From: Chrysopilus asiliformis
Lineage: Eukaryota > Arthropoda > Insecta > Diptera > Rhagionidae
DNA: 64,000 bases
Assembly: GCA_964034945.1 (NCBI GenBank)
Contig: OZ035962.1
Location: forward strand, 54,891,553 to 54,955,552
Reading direction: 5' to 3'
The position numbers were made by a program, and so were the translations under genes. Below the pieces are notes generated by a model that worked only from the letters and a program-made list of their open reading frames with translations, did not search any database and was not told the origin of the DNA. Positions 44,896 to 53,134 of the stretch are shown in pieces. Position 1 is the stretch's first letter. Each line of letters begins with the position of its first letter.

Positions 44896-46631
44896 ATGCC
44901 TCCCAAAAAGTGTAAAAATGACGTTGACTCTTTTTGCTACATTTGCGGGGAATTCATTAAAGTAAGATCCAAAAAATTTAGTTTGTCAACAAATATAAAA
45001 CTCTGTGAAGCCTATGAAGCCTATTTTAAATTTCCCATTCGAAGTCAAGATAAAATATGGGCACCTCATTTCTCATGTAGTAACTGCAAAAACACTTTAG
45101 AAGGTAAGAGATTTTTGAAATATTTGATTTGTTAATGAATGATGTTTATGCATGATTAATTTTGTCCCAGCATGGTACCGAGGAGAAAAAAAAAGTATGA
45201 AGTTTGCAGTACCAAGAATCTGGAGGGAGCCCACTGATCACATCAATGATTGCTACTTTTGTCTAGTTAACCCACGTAAGCGTCGGGCTGGCAAAAATGC
45301 CAAAAGGATACAGTACCCAGATCTACCGTCAACGTCCGCACCAGTACTCCACAGTGAACAGTTTCCTGTTCCTCCTAGACCAGAGCTGAAGGAAAGCCAA
45401 CCGCAATCACAAATGTCTAGTAATAGCGGGGGCAGCGACTTCTTGGTCGAATTAACTTCTGTTGAACCACATCTCATTAATGCAAAGGAGTTTAACGACT
45501 TAGTGAGAGATTTAAACCTGCCTAAAATTAAAGCAGAAATATTAGCTTCACGGCTAGAACAGTGGAATTTGCTCAAGAAGGATGTTAAAGTAAGTGATCA
45601 AAGAAAGCGTCATGAAATGTTTTCTGACTTTTTTACGAAGGAAGACTGACTTTGTTATTGCAATGATGTGAAAGACTTGTTTCATGCAATCGAAATTCCT
45701 TGCGTTCCTTCTGAATGGCGTCTTTTCATCGACAGCTCTACAAAAAGCTTAAAAGCAGTTCTCCTTCACAATGGAAATAAATTTCCGTCTCTTCCGCTGG
45801 CTCATTCTGTAATCCTCAAAGAAAATGACGAAAGCGTTAAAATGGTGCTTCACACTTTAAAGTATGAAGAGTATGCCTGGCCCGTGATAGGGGATTTCAA
45901 GATGGTTGGTTTTCTGGTGGGAATGCAAGGTGGATACACTAAATATCCATGCTACCTTTGCTTATGGGATAGTAGAGCCGATGCACTTCACTACCAGCAG
46001 CGTTCATGGCCCCAGCGGATCGAGTTTCAGATAGGAAAACACAATGTCAAGAATAAACTGATTGTGGAGCCCGATCATGTTTTGATGCCTCCGTTGCACA
46101 TAAAATTAGGTCTCATGAAGCAATTTGTAAAGGCTCTTCGTCAAGACTCTGAAGCTTTTCTATACTTAAAGAATTTTTTTCCCTAAATTGTCAGAGGCTA
46201 AAATTAAAGCTGGTATTTTCGTCGGACCACAAATAAAGAAAATAATGACCAGTGAAGAATTCCCACGGTTAATGAACACCTACGAAAAACAAGCGTGGGA
46301 CAGCCTTAAAGCAGTGATCCATAGCTTCCTCGGCAATAAAAAGGCTGAAAATTACAAAGAGCTTATTTCCCATATGCTTGATAACTTCAAAATCATGGGT
46401 TGTAGAATGTCCCTTAAAGTACACATGCTACATGCTCACTTAGATCGATTTAAAGATAACTTGGGGGCATATTCGGAAGAGCAAGGGGAACGTTTTCACC
46501 AAGATGTGATGGACTTTGAACAACGTTATCAGGGACAATATAACGAGAATATGATGGGTGACTACATTTGGGGGCTGATACGAGAAAGTTCGTACTTACA
46601 CAGAAGAAATACAAAAAATATTCATTTTTAA
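44896..46631 (+). pseudogene. Candidate DDE transposase of unnamed family, two exons, two lesions
   Basis: Exon 1 (44896-45103) starts MPPKKCKNDVDSFCYICGEF and ends with a second Cys pair (CSNCKNTLE), a likely zinc-binding module. A 67-bp GT-AG intron (45104-45170) joins in frame to AWYRGEKKSMKFAVPRIWRE, PTDHINDCYFC and a Pro-rich linker. The core has FIDSSTKSLKAVLLHNG, VIGDFKMVGFLVGMQGG, YPCYLCLWDSRADAL and AYSEEQGERFHQDVMDFEQR. The spaced D, D and E fit an RNase H-like transposase (inference). Two lesions only: an in-frame TGA at 45647-45649 and a +1 shift at about 46185. I recall many similar uncharacterised proteins in arthropods and Hydra, unverified. Confidence 0.72.
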
Positions 46632-47138
46632 AGCTAATTTGTATTCTTTTTTGTATTTGTAGGATTATTTTTATTGTGTTTGACAAATAAAAGTGATGTA
46701 AATATATAAAAAGTTTGTTTTCCTTTTATATATAATAATTGAAATTAAAAAAATGGATAATTTCATTAAAATTTGAAATATCGTTCTGGTTGCTACAAAA
46801 GCAAACTTTATTAGACCAAAATATTTTTTCTTTCATTAGTTAGGCATAAGAAATCAAAATCAAACTTGCAGAACCCAGACTCAAAATTCGTGTTGACTTG
46901 TGTAATAGTGTGATGATCAAATATTTGCTAAAATTATTTGCTCAAATATATTTGCTTTCGTGTTTGCCAAACACGACTTTTAGAAAATATTTGCTAAGTG
47001 TGATGTAGTCTTTTCTGCGATGCGAGAGCTCGCAGCGAATATTTGCTGAAATATTTTCTTTGCTCTTGCACGAAAACCACGCAAGAGCAAATAAACAAAT
47101 ATTTGGCGTTTGGGCAAGAGTTCAGTTTAGCGCCAACG

Positions 47139-47390
47139 GGGTAAGGTGAAGTAGCCCCCTACTCGAAATGGGTATTTTTAGCCGTCGCTCGTCCTCCTTG
47201 CCCTCTCTAGAGGTCTCCAAACTTTGTATGAAACTTCATTACCTTTATTTGAGGTTTGACACACCCTCTACCACCCCCCAGAAAAAAGTTTCATACAAAG
47301 TTTGGCGACCTCTGGAGGGGGCAAGGGAAGCGAGCGACGGCTAAAAATACCCATTTTGGATAGGGGATACTTCTCTCTACCCCTGCCGGG
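47139..47390. mobile_element. Foldback MITE in transposon right arm
   Basis: Two arms of about 110 bp are inverted copies: GGGTATTTTTAGCCGTCGCT (from 47170) and its complement near 47335, with TTTCATACAAAGTTTGG matching CCAAACTTTGTATGAAA. The outer ends are GGGGTAAGGTGAAGTAGCCC and, read inward, GGGGTAGAGAGAAGTATCCC. There is no coding capacity. A strong RNA or DNA hairpin is expected. Confidence 0.75.
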
Positions 47391-47514
47391 TGATTCTATC
47401 GAAAATCAAAACTATCTTGACAATCGAGTTACAGCAAAGAGAATGTACTGCGCGCGTATTTGCTACGAAAAATATCAGCCAGTACAGAGCAAATATATTT
47501 GCTAAGTGTGATAG

Positions 47515-47589
47515 TAGCATAAGTGTTGTAATATTAGTTTTCTCAAACCAGCTATATATTTATTTAATTTATCTAAGGATATCTATATA
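47515..47589 (+). pseudogene. LINE D, RT fragment right of the transposon
   Basis: LKPAIYLFNLSKDI matches the lskpl..lFn.Sl..g motif of LINE RT that follows PAVVLK. This fixes the transposon as an insertion in LINE D. It is cut off by the pogo-like element at 47590. Confidence 0.5.
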
Positions 47590-48397
47590 CAGTGATCCCC
47601 CGCTATACGGACGCTCGTTTTACGGAAATTCGAAGTTACGGACATGACTAATATAGGAACAAATTCGCTATACGAATAAAAAAATTCGCTATTACGGACA
47701 AAAAAATTTTTTTTTTTTTTGAATCACAGAAAAAAATCAAGAAAAAGTCCTCCATAATTATATTGTATTTATTGTAAATGTACGTACATACTTAATTTCT
47801 CCGAAATTTCTGACACATTTTGTGTATACACAAAAGAGAATTAGAAAAAGGCAATAAAAAACTGCAGTGCGGTGTATTTTTAAAAAATCTATTTGCTATT
47901 CTGAAGCGAGAACTCCAATTGGGCAGAGGCAGCAGCAGAAGCAGAATCTGCTTTCTGTCCCACAATGTAGTTTGAATTCTGACGAAACTAGCAGAAACCT
48001 ACGTAGAAACAGCTACGTTTTTTTGTCCGCGGCATGATTTGTCCCATAATATTTTGTTGGTTTTAACATATTCAATTGATTTATGCTCCATTTCAAGTAG
48101 TATAAATATTTTTTTTCTATAATTATATAGTTTTCTCATTATTCTAGTGGTTAAATAATCATTTTAATATATTATACTAATCTGTTTCGTATTACGGATT
48201 TTTTTGGTACGCATCTATCTATTTTTAATACGATCTCATACTAAAATAGGTTTCGTTTTACGGACATTTCTATTGATTGGAACACATCTATTTATTCCCA
48301 GTACAATCTCATACTAAAATAGGTTTCGTTTTACGGATTTTCGATATACGGACAGTTTCCGTAGAACGCATCCCGTCCGTAAAGCGGGGGATTACTG
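47590..48397. mobile_element. pogo-like nonautonomous element 1
   Basis: 808 bp. Ends CAGTGATCCCCCGCTATACG and, read inward, CAGTAATCCCCCGCTTTACG, with TA at both sides (47588-47589 and 48398-48399). TACGGA motifs are repeated inside both ends, a habit of pogo/Tigger ends. No transposase. Confidence 0.85.
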
Positions 48398-48399
48398 TA

Positions 48400-49447
48400 C
48401 AGTGGACGTCCAGTATAACGAATGCCGATATAACGAACGTTCGGTATAACGAACGTTCAAATTCTTTACATTGATGTCTCTATATATCGAACGTTTCCAA
48501 AATTAAGTACTCGAAATAACGAACGATTTTTTTGTACAATATCCATTCCATGCCTAAGTACATATTTTGGTACTGTTATATGTGATTTATATGCCACCCA
48601 ACGTAACCCCGACTGATTCAGCCGATGGATCAAAATGCTATTCGGTTAACCAAATTGTTTTATAGAAACAGTTTGTTGATCGAAATTGTCAGTGCCCATT
48701 CCACTAGCATGAACATTACCGAATCACTAAAGGCTCTTACGATCTTTGAGGCGGGTAATCTTATTGCTGAACCCCCGAGTTCGACGAAGAAGATGAAATT
48801 CCGCTAGCTGCACTGCGTTCTGATGAGAAAATCAAAACAATGAGGCGAATACTTATGCTGATCAATGAAATTTTTCCTGAGCTAACTCATACATATTTTA
48901 ATAGTACCTGTTGTTTAGATTGAGTAACAATAAATTATCATGTCGCACTTTTGCTAAAACAAATATGGAAGATATGCAAACTTGGAATAACACCGACATA
49001 AATATCGTCGAAGCTGATGCTGAACCAGAAGAATTAATTGAAATCGTAGATAAAAATGAGCTTTTCGAGGACGAGCCTGTTACAGTGAAACATTCAGAAG
49101 TAATTGAAAATTTCAACACTTGTTTGAAATGGGCTACAGCGAACGATATCGATTTCAACGACATTTTGGTTTTGAAAAAACTGCGGGAAATAGCAGTGCA
49201 GCGAACACTAGACCATCCCAAAAAGCAGAGGAAAATAGTCGACTTTTTCGGCAAAAATTTAAAAAAAAACTCAAATGTAAATTTATGGAATAAATTATAG
49301 TTTAAGTGTTATGTTCCTACTTGTTTTGATGAGAAAAAATTAAAATACGATTGTTTTTATACTTAAATATTGTTACGATATAACGAATAATTCGATATAG
49401 CGAACGGTCTCCAACATTATATCGTTCGTTATACTGGACGTCCACTG
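48400..49447 (+). mobile_element. pogo/Tigger-type element 2 with partial transposase
   Basis: 1048 bp. Both ends read CAGTGGACGTCCAGTATAAC inward (23-bp perfect TIR), with TA on each side (48398-48399, 49448-49449). ATAACGAACG motifs are repeated near both ends. It contains the C-terminal third of a pogo transposase. It abuts element 1, sharing its TA. Confidence 0.9.
48594..49300 (+). pseudogene. pogo-type transposase C-terminal third
   Basis: PPNVTP, then (one frame over) LIQPMDQNAIRLTKLFYRNS, matches the pogo LPPN.T...QPmDqgvI...K..YR..ll block that contains the last catalytic Asp of DDE/D. ESLKALTIFEAG follows, then EEDEIPLAALRSDEKI in another frame. The frame at 48911-49300 gives FNTCLKWATANDIDFNDILV, LKKLREIAVQRTL and KQRKIVDFFGK, the final helix and the Q..i.dFF tail. 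The N-terminal HTH/CENP-B part and first two catalytic residues are deleted. At least three frameshifts. Confidence 0.82.
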
Positions 49448-49499
49448 TATATAAAATCGTTTAACCTGATTGACTGATTAACTCTTCAACGCCCAGCCC

Positions 49500-49956
49500 A
49501 AACCACTGAAGCTAGAAAGTTGAAACTTTCACAGTATGTCCCAACCATCACGTAGGCGTCCACTAAGGCGGGGTTTTCCGAAATTTTACCGCTAAGGGAG
49601 TAAACGGGGGGTAAGGGGGTTTGGGTGTTTTTAAACCGTGACTTTCGACATGAATCCTGCTCAATAGAAGGTTGAAAAATTTCACTCGAGGGTTTTCAGG
49701 GCCGCTGATCACGAATCCGGTGTTAGATTTTCAGAATTCGAAGCGGAAGGTCCTATAAGGATAACGCAAATATCCCTTTCCTTATTTTTCCCGGGGAAAA
49801 ATGGAATTAGGGGAATTTCAAGGCCACTGATCACGAATCTGGTGTTGGATTTTCTAAATTAGAAACGGAAGGTCCAGTAAGGATAACGCAAATATCCTTT
49901 TTCCCATTTTTCCCGGAGAAAAATTTCATTAGGGGGTTTTTGGGGTCGCTGATCAC
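49500..49956. repeat. Tandem units of a mini-me-like repeat
   Basis: Two and a part units of about 118 bp (49690-49950). Each has GGxCxCTGATCACGAATC, GGTGTTxGATTTTC, GAAACGGAAGGTCC and GGATAACGCAAATATCC. The same family is seen at 44035-44150. The third unit is cut at CTGATCAC by the LTR element starting 49957. No coding signal. Confidence 0.65.
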
Positions 49957-51506
49957 TGTGGTGAAACGGATTTTGTATGATTTCACCACCATAAAATTTA
50001 TATCAAAATCAAGTGAAAGACCGAGATCTTTCGTAACCAACCTCGTTAAAGGACTTGATTTTTTTCCACTTGTTATTTGAACACAAGTTCAAATAACAAA
50101 ACTATTTTATTTAAAATGAAAAACATGTAAGATATTTCAAGTGATGTAATAAAAGTCATCCCTTTTATAATTTATGTTTCGTTCGAAGAAAACCCGTTAA
50201 ATCATATGTAAACAAACATACAAAAAATTAAAAGATAAAATCAATAGTCAAATACGCATTCATGCATTTGAGAAAACATAAAACGAATTTGAGTTCGTTT
50301 GGTTTTCATACCAAACGAACAAGTCGAAAATAGTTTTCATGTAAAAGGAACATGCATGATCATGCATAAGAAGACCCTTTCGCATATAATGATGGAATTC
50401 GATTTCAACCAATAGGCACACGGGAATGATCAACCGTCTTTGCATCATCCTTTTTTCGTTTAAGGAGAAGCAAAAGTAGGAGGAACCAAATCTCCTACAC
50501 ACGAAGGATCAACAGTTACTTGCATCATCTCTTATGCAATTCCAAAGGAGAATTCATGAGTAGGATGGGCAAGAGGAACTTGTTATTATCTTGCTTGGGA
50601 ATATTTCTCAAACAACGAGAGACTGAATCATTATTCAGATTCCTCCCCACTATTGAGTAATTTTTATATTTTCCAATAAGGAAAATTTAAACGATAGGAT
50701 GGGCCAACTCCCACGACAATTTCTAACGATTCCAAATGAAATGGAATCGACTTAAATATTAAGGATTGACAGAGCAAAAAACAAAAGAGAGTAAGATTTT
50801 TGACTTTCAAAAATCTTATAAAACGACCTGCATGGTAAAATTAAGTTAAGTTTGGTCCGCGACCTCGAGTCGCGACCTAAAAGTTTTATCGGCGACTCGT
50901 ATCGCGATAAGTTTACTAGTCTGCGACCGTAAGCGCGACATTAAAAATCAAAAGTCTGGAACTAGATTTGCGACTTAATAAAACACAACCATTTTTAATA
51001 AAATTTTAGAAAGGGCCGAGTGTTTGAAAAAACACGGATGCCAAGCACAAGTTGCGCTCAGCAGCAACGCCGTTAGGGGTTTAAAAAACTAACAAATACA
51101 GTCTGGTTAGGCCATTTAAAATAAAATAAAATAGTCTTGTTAGGCCATTTAAATTCACAGTGAAATTTTAATAAATAAGTGAACGCGAAATTTCCAAATA
51201 ATAAATAAAATTAAACTTCAGTGAGTAGAAAATAAAAGTATAAAACATTGAAATTAAGTAAAGTTTAAAGTTTGAAAATTGAAATTAAGTAAAGTTTAAA
51301 GTTTGCAAATTGAACTAAGTTGAAAAATCTTAAAATTAAGTACAATTTTAAAAATAAAGAAAAAACCAAAAGAAAAATATTAAGACCAAAAGAAAAATAT
51401 TAAATTAATTCACTTAAATTTTGAATTGTGTAAATCTTTGTAAAATTTAGAGTGAATAAACATTTCATTTTATTTGTATGTCTTTTTATTTTAAAAAACC
51501 ACGACA
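49957..51506 (+). repeat. 5' LTR of gag-only element
   Basis: Starts TGTGGTGAAACGGATTTTGT and ends about AAACCACGACA, 7 bases before the primer site. It contains TATA-like and AATAAA-like sites (taaaattaaataaa, 51170-51220; gaataaacattt, 51450). Three GC-rich hairpins lie at 50855-50939. A minus-strand 80-codon frame here (50260-50502) is also in the right LTR and shows no motif. Confidence 0.85.
50855..50939 (+). promoter_or_regulatory. Three similar GC-rich hairpins in LTR
   Basis: GTCCGCGACCTCGAGTCGCG (50855), ATCGGCGACTCGTATCGCGA (50888) and GTCTGCGACCGTAAGCGCGA (50919) each fold on themselves. The outer pair changes from GTC/GAC to ATC/GAT and back, keeping pairing. In otherwise A/T-rich DNA they stand out. 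Position within the LTR suggests an RNA or transcription-factor element (inference). Confidence 0.6.
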
Positions 51507-51513
51507 TATAAAT

Positions 51514-51532
51514 TGGCGCAGCCGGTAGGATG
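51514..51532 (+). promoter_or_regulatory. Primer-binding site, tRNA-Ser type
   Basis: TGGCGCAGCCGGTAGGATG. It closely resembles the primer site of the Drosophila 17.6/297 group (TGGCGCAGTCGGTAGGAT, from memory), attributed to tRNA-Ser. Confidence 0.75.
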
Positions 51533-52043
51533 CGTTTTTTATTGAAAATATTATTTTCTAAACGTATCCAGTGATCCGAATCGAAACTCGGTAAAAAAAA
51601 AAAGACAAAAAAAAAAGTGAAAATATTGAAAGTGAAAAGAAAAACTAAAAGTGAAATTTGTAAAAAAAAAGCAATTAAAAAAAAAAGTAGTAAAAAAAAA
51701 AAAAATTGAAAATTTTAATAGACAAAAGTGAAATTTTTTGGAAAATAAAAATGAAAAAGTGAACATTAAAAAACTTTTATAAAACTTTGTAAAAAATCAG
51801 GAAAATTCAGACAAAAAGTGAAAACAGATATTACAACAAAAGTGAAAAAAAAATGAAGACTAAAAATTACGTTAAAAGAAAAAACTGCTTTGAAGACTTT
51901 TTAAATTCATTTAAATTAAAAAGTTAAAAGTGAATTTTTGAAAAAAATAAAAATGAAAAAAGTGAAAAATTATTCAAAATCACTTAAAAAAAAAACGTTT
52001 CGAACAATTTTTGTAAATTGATTAAAATGAACAAGTTTTATAT
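51533..52043 (+). other. Leader of gag-only element, purine-rich
   Basis: A long AAAAGTGAAA-type purine-rich leader with no ORF. Repeated GTGAAAA motifs (more than 12 visible copies) give it a low-complexity look. Confidence 0.6.
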
Positions 52044-52323
52044 GTGCGATCGGTGAACGCGCACCTACAGTGAAACAACAGTACGAACGGTGAACGCGTA
52101 CCAACGAGGAAGAATTCAACAACAATTAAAACTGAAGGAAGACTACACATAGAACATCAAATCAACAAGAGAATGACGACAATTAAGAAATAAGAACAAT
52201 GAGAAGAAATACATCCTGGTCCAAACAACGGGAAAGCAACGGTGGACAGAATAATCGACAATAAAAGTGCGAACGATGAACGCGCACCTACGGTGGACAA
52301 AAGTGCGATCGGTGAACGCGCAC
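52044..52323 (+). promoter_or_regulatory. Four copies of a 21-nt hairpin with covariation
   Basis: Copies at 52044-52064, 52081-52101, 52267-52287 and 52303-52323. Each has a 5-bp stem and an 11-nt loop with conserved GRTGAACG. Three stems are GTGCG/CGCAC; the second is GTACG/CGTAC, a compensatory change that keeps pairing. Each is followed by CTACRGTG or CAACG-GG. Location between primer site and gag fits a packaging or dimerisation signal (inference). Confidence 0.7.
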
Positions 52324-53134
52324 CAACGTGGAAGTATAATTAACAACCAGTTAAAACAGCAAACAACAATCAACAGGAACAACAACAACAGCAACAGAAG
52401 CAGGCACAACAACAAATTAAATAATAAAAATAATATTTTTTTTTTTTTGAACGATAATATACAAAATAATTAACAAAGAAGTGTGAAAATGAAGTAAGTC
52501 CAAGGTAGGACCCTTTTATATTAAAAAATATATTTAGAGATAAGATGATTTGAAATAAGAGAATAAGAGTATAGAAATATATTAGTATATAAAAGTAAAA
52601 TATTTTTCTTGTTTTCTCCCGAAAAATAAAATAATAAATAAACGGTAAAAGTCGCGAAGTAAATTCTCAACGCGTTCCACTTAAGAAGAATAAGTTTTCT
52701 TCCTTTCTAAAAAGAATTTTTTTTTTACTGAATATAAAGTCAATACATTTGATACATTTGATGAAAATTGATTCCCATAAATATGTGGAATTTTGGTGCT
52801 CTTTATATTTTAACCCACGATGTGGTTTTCAAGACCATACAGAAAAAAATCTACGACAAAATTTTGATTTTATAGGAATTTGCGTCCTAGGGAAACCCCC
52901 ATTAAATATGAGGAATATTGGTTTTCCTAGAAGATTCATTTCCTAATAACAAAATTTTTGAAATTGTAATACGGAATTGGTAAAAATTTCAAAATAAAAT
53001 TGTTTTCTACTGTATTTTATGTGGAAAAGTATTAAAATGAAACACGATAATTGAACAATCTGGCAAGATAAAAAAATGTGTTTTTTTATATAAACGAAAT
53101 ATATATATATAGAGAAATTTCGAATTAAAGTAAA

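Larger units (their letters stand above)
44535..47514 (+). mobile_element. Unclassified TIR DNA transposon carrying an intron-containing gene
   Basis: Left end CTATCAGACTTAGCAAATAT; right end read inward CTATCACACTTAGCAAATAT. Inverted similarity continues for about 90 bp as repeated AAATATTTGC motifs, AACACGA and ACACAAGTCAACA (44592 and 46905). A second, internal copy of the right end ends near 47004. The interior has one gene (44896-46631). It interrupts LINE D. The TSD is not clear (aaagctt and tagcata). A foldback MITE (47139-47390) sits in the right arm. Confidence 0.7.

Noticed and set aside
45253..45576. Minus-strand 107-codon frame opposite the unclassified transposase
   Set aside because: Antisense shadow of exon 2, with no motif.
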